Assembly: GCA_031216445.1 (NCBI GenBank)
Contig: CM062209.1
Coordinates: 26,926,501 to 26,990,500, forward strand
Direction: 5' to 3'
DNA from: Lateolabrax maculatus
Lineage: Eukaryota; Chordata; Actinopteri; Acropomatiformes; Lateolabracidae
DNA: 64,000 nucleotides
Part shown: positions 44,584 through 57,142 of the stretch, one piece after another
How the letters are laid out: each line of letters begins with the position of its first letter
Numbering within the stretch: the first letter of the stretch is position 1
Notes under the pieces: model-generated
What the model was told of the DNA's origin: nothing
The model's database searches: none
The model's input: the letters and a program-made list of their open reading frames with translations, nothing else
Made by a program: the position numbers and the translations under genes

Positions 44584-47500
44584 AAGTTTGCCTCAAGCAA
44601 CCACAGGAGGTGCTCAGCTCTTGAGAAACACTGCTAAACTTCTAGCTTTTCAAAAGATTTGAATGGATATGGTTCATTTTGTGTTGATATCTAAGTGGTC
44701 ATTTTATCACTAGTACATCACATTGAATTCATGATATACTGTAATTCCACCGTGTTAACAACCATAGATAGCCATCCTAAAATCGCTGTAGTAATATCTA
44801 ATGCTATTAGGTCCTGTTGTAAACTAATTTCATTTGTGCAATAGCTAATACATTTAGTAAAAGCTGGTAGTCTCATACTAACAGTAACATCACTGGTTTC
44901 ACTAAATCAGTGGTTCCCAGCCTTTGTCTGCTTGTGCCCAGGTAGCATTTAATATGTCTGTTAGTGATGACAGTCCTATTTTTTATAACAATATTAAAAC
45001 ATTTGTTATCAAATCACAACAAAATCATTTTGGTTCAGGGTAAGGGTGACATGTTCCTTCATCACCATGACCATCACTTACTCTGTAGTTTATTTGGACT
45101 CAATCCCACACACACACACTGTCCTGCAGCCCCAAATACTCACTAGAGCATCAAACATGGATAAATCCACCACTGAAAATAGTCCTTCTTGTTCAAATAA
45201 CGTTTGCTAAAAACTACAATCATTTTGGGAAATTATTGGGCCATTTTAAAGAAATGACTTTGAAAAATGAAAATGAGTATACTTTCATGACATGAATGAG
45301 CTCAGAGCTGAGAGCCACAGAGCAGGGAAGTTGTTGACAATACAAAAGAAATAACAACTATCTTTTAAATGTTAATGCATGTTTCTTTGCACAGGGCCCT
45401 ACCTAAGCTATTAAAAAAGGAATAATTGCAAATTATACTGTCCTTGTAGAACTGTGCCATTTTGTGCCCTCATTCCGTGAGCTTGTTGCGGAGACAGTAG
45501 GAGACTGAAGGGCCCAATGCCAGTACGTAGGTCCTCACTCCCAAAATGCTGGTTTCTTAGAGGTTGCTGTTCAACAGCTATACGCTACTTAATCGCTACA
45601 GCTCCCAGCAGGAATAATCTGCTGTAATTCTTTATCACACAATACAGTTAAGATGAGGTTAAACAGAGAGCAGCGCAGATTCACAGCCAAGCCTGTCGTG
45701 TTTCCAAACACTCCCAAAAGATTTGCCCTGATAAAAAAAAAAAAGAAAGCTATCCATCAGTGTTCTGACAAATGGTGGGCTGAGTGGCGAGAGAGGGGAA
45801 GAAAAACACATGATTTATTTTCAAAGCTTTTATGATGCTTTCCATTGTTCCCCTCACGCTTTAGTCTCGATGCACACTACGACTGCCAATGGGGACGTAA
45901 CTGTTGCAGAGACACAAAGGAACTGCTCAAATTACACCTGTGACAATTACTACAGCAAGGCGCTGTCTGTGGGACAAAAGAGTGTTATCTAAAACTACTC
46001 ACGGAGAATGTACAGAAAAAAATCAATTACTGCTAAGGCTTTGTTGCAGGTTTTAGGCTGTCTGGTGTGTCACACTTAAAATATTGTATTGTCAACAGCA
46101 GATTAGTACAACAGAACTGAGATATTTTCTGTCTTTAAAATGACAAAATTATATGTACTGCCATAAATACAAATTACTTATGAGTTATACATTAGTCACT
46201 TTTCTATCTACAGCCATAAAATGTCTTTATTGTAATGTAATGAAATAAGACAATTTGCTTAGGCCTTGATGAATTCGACTAACTTTGCATAAGCAGTCTA
46301 ATTCTAAAAAAAATTTAACATCAAACCTGGAAAACATCAACTGAAATGCGTTTGAGCCCAGCTGGACAATTAGAAGGTTTGATGATGATGTTACTTGCTG
46401 CTTCTAAAAACTCCAGAACTTTGTGTTACACATAAATATCAAAGAAAAGTTAACAAGAACAAAAAAAGTAAAGGAAAAGCTAAACAGTTCAGGGAATGGT
46501 ATCACCAGTCATTCATGTGGCGGTAAGCCTGTTCAAAATTACGTCTATTGAAAAGAAATGCCTCTTCGAGCAATACTAAACCAGAATGAGCGAAGGAAAA
46601 AGTTTGGCAATCTGTCAAGTGTGAATTGTGGTGAAGAAAAATTAAATTTGGCGCAGAACATAGAGGCTATAGCCACTGTAGGTGGATTTTGTCCAGACAG
46701 TCCATGAACCAATGTGCAGGGATATGTATTTGCTTTACTTTTTTTAAACACATACTGTTTACACAGGTGTTCCATGCAGTAAGAAAATTCACCATGAAAG
46801 AGTCAACAACTCCTGTCAGTTTCACACCATCACACAATTTAAAGAAATATTTATGTTGAAAATATATATTTGAATTTTTAAAGCGCCGTGGACTAAGACA
46901 CATCTGGTGATCTAGTGTATTTCTGGCAGAAGGACTGTGTATGTTGGGCTGAAAGCCTCCAGTGCCTATTAACAAAAGAAGGTTCCTGCACCAGGAACCA
47001 ACACACACAACAATTAATCCTAATTATTAACTCGGTTGTCAAAACTGCTTTGAGTTAAAACCTAATGTGTAAACTTCAACGGCTTCGATGAAGGTTAATT
47101 GGTGGCAAAGTTTGTTTTCACAACACCATCAGCAACTACAAGCACTCGATGTTTATAAGGCACCAAGGATTTTGAACTAAAAGGGGAGAAGCAAAAAAAA
47201 AAAAAAAACCTCCACACAGTGAAAACCATCACAGCTCAACAATTTTTGAGCTCAGCTGCCAGTATAGCCCTCCGCCATAGATGGAAACAAGCTCTTTATT
47301 TAGAGGGTTCAAGAACAGCTTGCTCTCTTACTGGGGAACATAATCATCACATTTGTAAACGTAAAGCAGGGCTTTGAATGTAACCATTCAGCTTGAGTTA
47401 CCATGTTGTCGTTCAGACATCAAGGCTCTCCAAGGCCTGCGCTCTCCACAGCAACCTACCTTGTATTAGAGAACCTAAAAGGCCAAGTAAAGTGCCAAGT

Positions 47501-48021
47501 AGCTCTGGCTCCTAATAACGGGACTACAAAGAGCTAACTTATAGCAGCTGCAGTAGGCATTAACAGCATGTGAGGCACACAGTCGTTTCTCCAGCATGCT
47601 TTGACTGTGTTGACTGACTATTTATGTGTGCTACAGTTACAGCAGAAGAGAAGGCAGCATAAATAAACATGCTGGCATCTCAGCAGGTCCTGTAACAAAA
47701 GTAACCATTTCCTCCCTTGAAATGACTTGAAATTTCACCCATCCATTCTGTTCGGCCGACTTGAACAGTTTAGGGTTTGATTTGATTCCCTGGGGCACAT
47801 TTACGCTGAACCAGACATTAAATGTGTTCAGAGAGCAACTCTAATTTCCGGTGTTGATAAACTGAAAACAAGGGCCGAGCGGGGTGACATTACAGCCCAG
47901 CACATTGTTCAGCATTTTGAAGAATGTCACTGAAGCCGTGTTGTGTCAGACTGATGACTGTAATAGTAGCGATCATGCTGGTGATTTACTGCTGGCCTGT
48001 GATGATTTGACCATTGCAGAG

Positions 48022-48070
<49 letters not shown>

Positions 48071-49439
48071 AGTATGAGAGAAGACAATGCACATGAGGGA
48101 ATATATGAAAGTATATTACATTATGGAGGGTTTCCTGCAGTGCAGGTGTTCTACAATAATATTAAATAATGCTTGGATCATGCTTAATTATCTTTTTTGA
48201 GTGGATGGAACAAAATCTTCTCTTTGTCTTTCTTAAATTGTCTTCATCATACACTGTTCACTTATAGTCCCATACATTACTTACTGTGCAGATGTTTGGA
48301 GGAAATATATATAAAACAAATACAAATCAAATTTTTATATCTCAAAAACGAGCCATAAGCCACTGTATCGTCATATAGTTTCTGATATCTCCCAGAAATC
48401 CTTGATATAATTGTGTGATCATGTTTAACATCCTGTTTTGTAAGAGGAACAACGCTTCTATTCGGGCGCAATGCCATTGTGCCTTTCTTATTTAGAGATT
48501 TATATTTTAAAGTAATTCATAAAACTCCTCAGTATTGTATGTTTACCTACCTGAATACTGCTCTGAACCTAATCTGATGCACCATCATGGGCCACCCTCT
48601 TAAACACAAATTATATTCTCCCGGTCCTTTATAATTCCAACAGTCCATGTGGTGGAGTCCCTAAACGAAAAACCTTTGTGCTGACAATCATTGATTTAGT
48701 GTCAGACATTCTGAATTGAAGGGCATTTCCACTGAATATGTATTAGAAACCCTGCAGAACACTGACTGGTGAAACCCACCTTGGTGAAGACTAAATGAAG
48801 AAGATGTTTAAACTATTTGTTCTCGTTCTTGAGTCGGACTATCAAATTATGTAATTTCAAATCCTAATAAACATCCCCTGATGTGACTACAACATTAGTA
48901 ATCCATCCTTTCCATAAATTAAGCCAACTGTTAAACACGATAAATGTCCCCATATTAGTTCTGACTGGCTTGCTATTGTTAGCTCCTATGCTATGCTGGC
49001 CACACTTTACAACAGCAAACAGTGAAACTTGCTGCAGTAGGCCTATAGCACTTTGATGCTGTCACTGCAGCCACCATCAGCTGGTTCTGTGTTTAGACAG
49101 AGTGCCTGTCTTTCCGATGCTACCCAGCTCCTGCCTGCATTTACTCTATTTCTCTGAGAAAACTCCCTACATGTTCAATATCACACTAGTGAACCCTGGA
49201 ATAGAAATTTGCTGGATGTTTCTGGTGTTCACATTTTCCAGGGGACTTGCACTGCAATGCATGCGTTGGTGCAAATCATTTATAAAGTAAATAAAATGAG
49301 GAATGATGTGCTCTTTAATTTTACTTTCCATAAACAATTAGACTCAAATCAAATGGCAATTTACCATTTGGAAATGTGTGTGTTGTTAAAGTGATTACAT
49401 TCTGCTATACAGTGTACATGCGGCACTGAGTGTGTGATA
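44584..49439. other. Gene-free interval upstream of VAX1
   Basis: No coding exon recognised. It contains a (GT)n run (48025-48067) and an A16 run near 47193. Patches near 47230-47700 and 47880-48020 are of higher complexity and GC content than average and could be conserved non-coding DNA. This is impression only. Confidence 0.4.
48025..48067. repeat. (TG)n microsatellite
   Basis: About 21 uninterrupted units. Confidence 0.97.
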
Positions 49440-50110
49440 TTTTTGGGGATGTGGAACACATCAGTCTTTTCTCCTCCTCTGCCATTGTGTGTCGCTGAAA
49501 GGCCAAGACGCTGTGTCCTCAATCTATTTCCCAGGCTGGGGCTGTGCACCGCAGCTTGAGAAGCATAGGTCCCCTTTAGTCGCTCCCTTTTTAGCCTCCT
49601 TTTTACCTTCGTCAAACAATGGATCCTTCCCCACTCTAAGCAGCAGCCCCCCAAACACTCAGTGAATAAAGTTAGTCCAACATGCGGCCCTTAAACCCAC
49701 CCCGAGACTGCTGCCGGGCAGCCACACTCGCAGAATTGTTTGTTAATAGTCCAATTAGATAATTGCCATCTTTCACTCCTTTTCCCCTCTGTTTCCCATA
49801 AAGGCATGAATGGCACTCAGGGAGGGGGGCAGCTTGAAGAGGGCTTCTGGCCAGCTAAGGTGACAAGAAGGGCCAGAGAATGCTCCTTGCACTAGGCCAC
49901 TGGTTTGAATTGAGTCATTGTGGCCTAATCAATGGTCTTATTGGATTACTGGCCACTGCTGTGTTCAGAGATATTGTTGCACTGACAATGAAAATAGCTA
50001 AGAGTTGGTGGTTGGGTGGGTGGGTAGTGGGCTGGAAGGCGAGTGGTGGAGAGAGGTAGGGGCCATTCCAGAGGTATGCATGTGTGAGAGAGAGTGTAGG
50101 CAGCCTAAGC
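49440..50110. promoter_or_regulatory. Candidate VAX1 upstream regulatory region
   Basis: High-complexity, repeat-free sequence about 1.2-1.8 kb before the VAX1 start. It has clustered homeodomain-type cores: CAATTAGATAATTG at 49752-49765 and cctaatcaatgg at 49923-49934. Composition and position are suggestive; function is inference. Confidence 0.35.
49752..49765. promoter_or_regulatory. Perfect inverted homeodomain motif CAATTA-GA-TAATTG
   Basis: Two exactly inverted 6-mers separated by GA, each with a TAATTG/CAATTA core of the kind bound by Antp-superclass homeodomains. VAX1 itself or another eye/forebrain homeodomain factor could bind. Confidence 0.4.
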
Positions 50111-50399
50111 ACTAATGACAAGTTTTGTTCCCTTTTTTGTCTTTTTCAAATGCGCAGGTTAAGATTATGAGAGCTGGAGATGGCTTCTGGGGTGCAATCA
50201 TTTGAATACTGAAGGATTTGGCGTTAGCGTGCAGGACCTCGCTGGCTTGCTCTCTTAATGAACACAGGACGGCACAGGAAACTTTAACGCAATTCCCGTT
50301 GAAGCAGAGCAGAGGCGTTGTTCCAGCGCCCAAACTGGCTGGGCCACTGCCTTCGTAAATTTTGATCGACTTGGATTTGTTCGTTATCCTTTTCACCTG

Positions 50400-50631
50400 T
50401 CTCTCTCTCTCTCTCTCTGTCTTTCTCTTACTCTCTCTCTCTCTCTCTCTCTCCCTCCCTCTCTCCGGTTCTCTCCGAGTGTCTCCTGTCTACAATGGCA
50501 TAGTGGCGAGATCCGCACATTGCAGAATTCCGTTGATTGGTGAGAGAGCAAAAGGGAAAAGCGGGATCAAAGTTAGCTGAGACACTGCCACAATCAGGTG
50601 CGCTGTGAAAAACCGGGGGGGGGGGGGGGGG
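50400..50631. repeat. (CT)n tract and G17 run in the VAX1 5' region
   Basis: Imperfect CT-rich tract at 50400-50466, then 17 consecutive G at 50615-50631. Both lie 0.65-0.9 kb before the start codon in what is probably promoter or 5' UTR. Both are prone to length variation and sequencing error. Confidence 0.9.
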
Positions 50632-51282
50632 CAAACAAAAAGTCTGGCTGTGTTCCTGCGGACGTAAGGATGAAGCACCCAAGAACTTTTTTCAGGTCTA
50701 GAAGAGTCGTAGCCCTGTGATTGTGAGCGTTCATGTGGGGAGGCTTGGTCGCGAGACAAGACCAATCATTTGTCTTGATTCTCTGGGCTGAGAGCAGGCA
50801 AACTGAGGGGGACGGGACGAGCAAACCCCTCTATCAAGACCTGATCTATTTCCCCCAAACAATTTAGTGTATTCATGAGGTTACGCAAATGTGGAGGCAG
50901 CAAAATTACCGTAATCAATTGAAACAGCGAGTGCGCATCCATGGCTCTGATTATTTGGAAATCATCTATCAGCCTGATGTCTATGTAACGAGGAAAGGGG
51001 GGCACTGAATTACTGTTGAGTTTCACTGAGAAGTCCATGATCATTGGGCAAGGGAGTTTGGTCATTGATAATAGGGCTCCTTGGTCGACGACGGAAGTAT
51101 TTCACCAAACATTAGATAGCTGACTTTGCTGTGCTGAAAGGTGCTGTTTTGAAACTTAAACCCACACTGTCCAGACGATCTGGTGCACTGTGTTCTCCGC
51201 AATCGTTTTTTTTTTTTTTTTTCACCTGACAAAGGGAAAAAAAGAGCTGGACAAACTGCAGGTCCAGAAGGATAAACTGAGC

Positions 51283-51496
51283 ATGGAAGTCAGGTACAAC
51301 CAAGAGACGGAAGGGATGGGGCTGAAGAATGGACTAAAGAAGGGGAAAGATGAAAAGGACTCCCAGGGCAGCTTGTCCAAAAGCTTCCTTAAGGAGCAGC
51401 AAGACTCATTTTCCCCCTCTGGGACCGTGGACAACTGCGAGAAGAACAGGGGGAGCACAGGGGACCCGGACTACTGTCGGAGGATACTAGTCCGAG
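51283..51496 (+). CDS. vax1: VAX1 coding exon 1
   Basis: 71 codons plus one base, donor gtaaga. It encodes a charged N-terminal region and ends within the RILVRD motif. Just upstream lies a run of 17 T (51206-51222) followed by codable sequence, so a splice acceptor and an extra 5' exon cannot be excluded. Confidence 0.88.
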
Positions 51497-54400
51497 GTAA
51501 GACTGGCGGTTCTTTTTTGTTTACCAGAACTTGCAGTGTCATACTTCTGAGATCGTACGGATCAATCCGAGGAAACATCGTCTAAATTGCTGTTAGATTC
51601 CATGCATTTTAGAATCAAGAATATCTCCAAGAACAAAGTTGAAAAATGAAGCCTTTGTAACATTAGACAGTGGTTGTGTAAGCATAGAGAGATAAGTGAC
51701 AATTAATCTATTTTGTTTTTAATCAGGAGGCTTACACTTAACTTCAAAGTTAGAGTTAGTAGCAAAATGTTCCCTTAAACAAAAAATGTAATTATGATGA
51801 TGGTTTGTTTAATTTACATGTATGGAGCCTATTTAAAATAAAGAGGGTGATGAAGAAGGATTTTTTTTTTTTTTTTTTGAGTTTGAGTTTGAGTACAATT
51901 ATAGGAACATAAAACAAAATGTAAGATAACTAAATTATTTGCAATGAAAAAAAGCTAATTGATATTAAATAAATGTATCTTTAATTTTAGGCCATACTAA
52001 ATGATCACAGTCTTTTTTTTTTCTTTTTTGGCATTAGACCCCTTGTGTTTTTGTATATCCTAAATTACATTTTGTTTAAATGTTTAATGTCCCTGGGTAA
52101 AGTTAAATGTTTGCAAGGTCAGGCATTTAAGTAGAACGCCTACAGGGTTTATACTGCGTGTAGTGCATTACACTGTCAGGGTGATACATTTTAAAATGAT
52201 AAATATTTAAACTGAGAAAAAGAAGGAGATAGGGGTCAGTTTTTACGGATATTTAATGTCAACAAATCATATGTGGAATTGCGTGTATGAATGTCAGTTT
52301 CCCAGAGACTAAATTATGTAATTTCCTTCATGCAGTGTTGACCCAACACTAAGAGTATATGAAAACAAACTAGAAATATAACTTCACCAAAAACAGAGGA
52401 TTAGTTATGCAAAATGTAATGAAAAACAGCAGCTCACTACCTAAAATATAGATAAGTTTTCTATGGAAACAATTCATTTCATCAATAGTTTAATATTTGT
52501 TTGTTTGTTAATAATAAAATAATACTGAGTGAATTCCTTGAAGCATTACAACCACAGTTATTAAATTATAGTCAATTTATTACTAGCTTTAAAAAAAATG
52601 CACATTCTTTTAAAGTAGAAATTGGGTTTATTTTGATTTTGACGACAACACCTATTGTTGTAATTTGTCTTTTGTGGTAACATAGGTATGGATTAGATGA
52701 GTGAATGATCTGGAACCACAACATATTTCTGTCAATATTTACTGAATACATTTTTATGTCATCCTTGTTTATTAGGTGTACACATTTGTAAACACTTTTT
52801 TCACATTTAAATGCATCTTTTCAAAGACAGAATGACAAAATTTTGGAGTTTTCTGTTCATGGAATTTAATCCAGACTGATATTTCCCTCATTAATAATTT
52901 AAAACGTAGGGTGTTGTAAACTCACAGATGTAATACATAATTTAAACAAAGAGTATTTGTCTCTAAGTACATTCTGCTACATTTAGTCCACATACACTAC
53001 TAGTTTTAGTAAAAAAAAATCTGAATTTGACTCCTCATTATATATTCTTAGTACTTCCACTACAGTGCTACCTATAATAATAATAATAATAATAATAATG
53101 CATAATTGCATTTATCTGTTCTAAGTGTTTATTTAAGTGTAATTTAAAGTGCTCATTGTTGCAGATGCTAAAGGCTCTATCCGAGAGATTATCCTGCCTA
53201 AGGGTTTGGATTTGGACCGACCCAAGCGAACCCGCACCTCCTTCACTGCAGAGCAACTCTACCGGTTAGAGATGGAGTTTCAGAGGTGCCAGTATGTGGT
53301 TGGGAGGGAACGGACAGAACTGGCCCGTCAGCTCAATCTGTCTGAAACTCAGGTATGTATGTCATTGTACTTGTAGCTGCTAGATTTAAAAAAATGATTA
53401 TATGCAAATTAGAAACGCTTTTGTGCAAAAGGCATAATGGATGTTTTTTGTATTGAAGTGAAATAGCAAAAATGTTAAGTATGAATTTAATGTAATTTCC
53501 TTTATTTTTACACCAAATCTATTTTGCCTTCAGGCAATCATGTTACGATCTATAAGGACCACTTGCTTTGTCACAGAAGGTGAATTTACCCACATAATCA
53601 AATTAATTTTGTTTCATTTGTAAGCCCTGATATAAATAAATAAATAAGTCAGTTTCAGACTAAGCATTTTGTTTATTTTAAAAGGTGCAATAATCTTTCA
53701 TCCATATCATTTTAAGAGGTATACTCTCTCGAGTCAAGATTTTGTGTTTCACAGCTGTTCATTATTGATATTAAAATATAGGCCTGTTTTAGGCGCACTA
53801 CTGATGTAAACAGACCTTAAAGACGTCACTATGAATGAAAAAATTAACTAAAAAGTGAATTTAGGAGTGCTTGCAGATTATAATGCAGTGTTTTGAATAT
53901 CAGCACCCTTTGGTTTATATTTAGATCATGGATTGTACCTTTTAAGGATTTCCTACAGAAATATTTCTGATTGTATGTGTCCCTTTAAAGTAAATGTAAT
54001 CATATGGCCCTCTTTAAAAATCTAATGTGGTGCTGATATAGCTTCTGGAGTGTTTGGCATTACTGGCTGAAGCTGCTGAAATGAAAGCCTTCCTCTTCAT
54101 GTCATAGGTGTGGGGTCAGCCGTGGGTCAAGCAATGTCAGCTGTGGTTCAACTGCATTTGCACTCTGTTAGACACCAGGTTCCAGAGCAAGTCTTTTAAG
54201 TCACCCAGTCACCCTATAATGATTCGGACTTAAAGGAGCCCCGGCTGTCTGCTTCAACGCTTTGGTGTGTTTTCAGCCCGACGTGATTTCATCTATTTAT
54301 TTATTTTTGAAAATGTGCAAAGCGGCTAACGGCGCCATTGGCTCGGTCTGTGGTGCTAATGTGTTGTGGCTTTCAGCGCGGCTCCCGCAGACCTCCACCC

Positions 54401-57142
54401 AAGGTCGAGCTTTTCTCACAAAACGACATCACGGCCGACAACTTTCATCTGTTTGTTGATGTACTACAAGGTCACAGGTCCTTTTATTAACAGCTATGTA
54501 CATTTTATTTACTTATGCTTTAACTTTTTACATTTAGAATATTTTAATATTTCTCTTTTTTATTTAAATGACACAATTGCTACTTTTCTTTTTGCTCATA
54601 AATTCAAAACAAGTTAATTAAGTGCCTGAAGATGTTATTTTGCTCACATAAAGGTAGAAACCTTTGCTCCCTATTTAGGCAGGACAAAGGCTTCAGGATT
54701 TTCTTCCAGTGTCGGCTCCTTGTCCTGATGAAATGCCTTTTAATGACAACATGGTGAAATTAACGTTTTGTTCCCTGGCACTGACGGGTTGTTACATTAA
54801 GGCCATTTGCCGTATGCACACCTAATCATCTTTGTTTGAGCTACCAGCTTCACATTGTTGTATTCTTTTCACTGAAAATGTAATGTCTGAAATGAACAAG
54901 ATGTTCCTTCTGAGCAGTCTTTACATCGCAAACAGAAAACTATTGGATTGAGCGGCAGGGCTTCTTCCCTGGCTGTGAAATGGTTGTTAACAGCTGGTGA
55001 AGAGTTAAAGCACCTACTGAAGTGAAGGGATAAAATATTCAAATGTGATTGGGCTAGCAGTAGGATTGAGCTGGAGGCTTGCTGCTGATTAGTATGTGTC
55101 CTTTGGGTTCCATATGAAAGCAATCAGGTGTGATTACAGGAGACGTACAGGTACAATTCATAGAAAGCCCTGTACTTGTTTCAGGTTTGAAATTAATTCA
55201 ATTAAGCTTATGTGAAACTGAACAATGGATATGTCAGGATGACTAAATAGATATGTTGAGCCGGATGAATTACTTGATTGAATGTGTTCCGTTATAAGGT
55301 TGGCGGTCTTGCTACAGTAAAATTGTATCCCTAAGAGTGAATTCTTTTTTCCATCCTTGTATGAGAATATAAGGAATTAGGTTGTTTCTCTCTTCTGACC
55401 TTGATACTCTTGATACTCCTCTTTACATTTTCAGAAACTATAAGTATAACCAATCAGATGTTGTTTTTTCCTAGGCGTTACTGTTTCAGCCTCTAAAAAG
55501 GCCAGCTTCAAATTTAGGATTTCCTCATTTCTGTCTGAGCTCCTATGCAATTCTGGAGGCTAAACTCACATTTTCAGGGCCAGGAAATTCTATGACGTTA
55601 ATTAAAAGAAGGTACAGATCACTGTAGTCATAGTTAATGGTGGCCATTTTGAATTTAGAGGTGAAGGAAATTAAAAATTTGCAGGAACAGTGGAAAAAAC
55701 TTTAGGCGAATGTGTTATTCAGGTTTTCCATGCCTTTAAAATGTGTACTTTATCTAGAACATGTACGGTAGACTAACAAACACATTCTATGCACAGATTT
55801 AGGCAGACTGATGCACGCAGAGACTGAATGGAATCATTGTGTAAGACAAGTACTGCAAATGAGATGGTGATAAATAATTACCTAATCAACTAATAATTTC
55901 AGCTCCAAATAAATAACATCATACACAATTTTGCTACATAATCACAACAATTAATAAACTATACAATTATTGTATGTTTTTTTATGTAGGTTTTTCAAAG
56001 ACAAAATTACACATAGGAGCTGACTATGTGAACCTCAGTCCATGCTTGAACCTCTTGTAGTGTAAGTTAACCGGTGGTTTACATATGAAAGGCTAGCTTT
56101 GGGCAAGTTTTGATTGAATTAACCTCCTCCCTGTTGGTGTATAACAGTGAGCCCTTCTCCTCCAAGACTGAATGAAATCACTGCAGCTTTTGATCAATCA
56201 CAGTCTGCAATCATTACCACGTGTGTGTGTGTGTGTGTCTGTTTGTGTGTGTGTAAGCATCCCTACATGTACAGCTACTATACATTAGCTTTAGTATCTA
56301 AAAGTGCATGCAGCGACTGGGTTGGAGATGGAAAGGCACTTTGCTACTCTGGTTTGTGAACAAAAGCGTTGGGTAAAAGCAATCAACTAAATCTGTGAAG
56401 ACAAAGTTGTTCATGGTGAAATTAACAGATTATTGCTTCACTATGATCCTTTTACAGCAAGTATCAGTGAATGGGAATTATTGCAGGGCAGTTTTCTTAT
56501 TGCTGGAATTTTATTGTATAACAATACACTAACTATATTACACATTACATTTAGCATGTGTCTCTAAAGGCTCTTTCTCGAATCTGTGTTCATCTCCAGG
56601 TGAAGGTCTGGTTCCAGAACCGGCGCACTAAGCAGAAGAAGGACCAGGGGAAGGACTCTGAGCTGCGTTCGGTGGTTTCAGAAACAGCCGCGACCTGCAG
56701 TGTCCTCAGACTGCTGGAGCAGGGTCGGCTGCTGACCCCTCCGGGCCTGCCGGGCCTGCTGCCCCACTGCGGCAGTGGCACGCTGGGCTCGGCCCTGCGC
56801 CCTCCCTCCATGGCCATGGCCAGCAACGGCAGCAGTAGCAGCAGCAGCAGTGGTGGCAGCACCAGCACGGCTGGCAGCAGCCCTCCTCTGCCCGCCGTCA
56901 CCAGCTCAGGGACAGTGGCGGGCCTACAGAGCTCACCGGGGGCTCACGGCCTCTTCAGCTTTCCCATGCCATCCTTACTCAGTGGCGTTGCCACCCGCAT
57001 TTCCTCCAACCCCCTGTCCATGGCCGGTTCGCTGGCCGGAAACCTGCAGGAACTTTCCGCCCGATACCTGAGCTCCTCTGCTTTTGAGCCTTACTCGCGG
57101 ACCAATGGCAAAGAATCCATGGACAAGAAAATCCTGGAATGA
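51283..57142 (+). CDS. vax1: Ventral anterior homeobox 1 transcription factor, 3 coding exons
   Basis: Nuclear homeodomain factor that patterns ventral forebrain, optic stalk and optic nerve (family knowledge). Exons 51283-51496, 53165-53352 and 56600-57142 join with matching phases to 314 aa (human about 334). The N-terminus contains the conserved [12 protein letters not shown]. The homeodomain is about 90-149, from [18 protein letters not shown] to [14 protein letters not shown], and is split by intron 2 just before VKVWFQN. VAX1-specific features follow: [20 protein letters not shown], a Ser/Gly-rich linker, and the C-terminal [23 protein letters not shown]2 lacks this C-terminal arrangement. 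The start MEVRYNQE was chosen because it aligns with the MDVR of tetrapod VAX1 and has a good context (agcATGG). The frame stays open upstream to 51190, so a longer N-terminus is possible. Confidence 0.96.
51497..53164. other. vax1: VAX1 intron 1
   Basis: Very AT-rich. A T18 run near 51861-51878 and an (AAT)n microsatellite at 53073-53099, about 65 bp before the exon 2 acceptor. No other element recognised. Confidence 0.7.
53165..53352 (+). CDS. vax1: VAX1 coding exon 2: most of the homeodomain
   Basis: 188 nt, acceptor ttgttgcag, donor gtatgt. It encodes [18 protein letters not shown] and the homeodomain through helix 2 and into helix 3 (RQLNLSETQ). Essentially invariant with vertebrate VAX proteins. 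Confidence 0.96.
53353..56599. other. vax1: VAX1 intron 2
   Basis: 3.2 kb. The parts 54040-54470 and 54660-55200 are of higher complexity and contain homeodomain-type cores (cctaatcatc, aattaattcaatta), plausible conserved non-coding DNA. A (TG)n run is at 56221-56254. One copy of a 39-bp repeat is at 55796-55834. Confidence 0.45.
55796..55834 (+). repeat. 39-bp repeat, copy A (VAX1 intron 2)
   Basis: gatttaggc(a)gactgatgca and gagactgaatggaat match copy B at 58359-58397 at about 35 of 39 positions, with weaker similarity for roughly 35 bp further. Confidence 0.8.
56600..57142 (+). CDS. vax1: VAX1 coding exon 3: recognition helix and C-terminus
   Basis: 543 nt, acceptor ttcatctccag, stop TGA at 57140-57142. 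It starts with the recognition helix [14 protein letters not shown]. The 56815-56885 part is an AGC/AGT-rich repeat giving a Ser/Gly/Thr run where mammals have an Ala/Pro-rich stretch. The exon is strongly GC-richer than its flanks. Confidence 0.95.
   Translation: MKVWFQNRRTKQKKDQGKDSELRSVVSETAATCSVLRLLEQGRLLTPPGLPGLLPHCGSGTLGSALRPPSMAMASNGSSSSSSSGGSTSTAGSSPPLPAVTSSGTVAGLQSSPGAHGLFSFPMPSLLSGVATRISSNPLSMAGSLAGNLQELSARYLSSSAFEPYSRTNGKESMDKKILE

Noticed and set aside
56590..56901. Antisense frame across VAX1 exon 3
   Set aside because: Shadow of the GC-rich coding exon in another frame.
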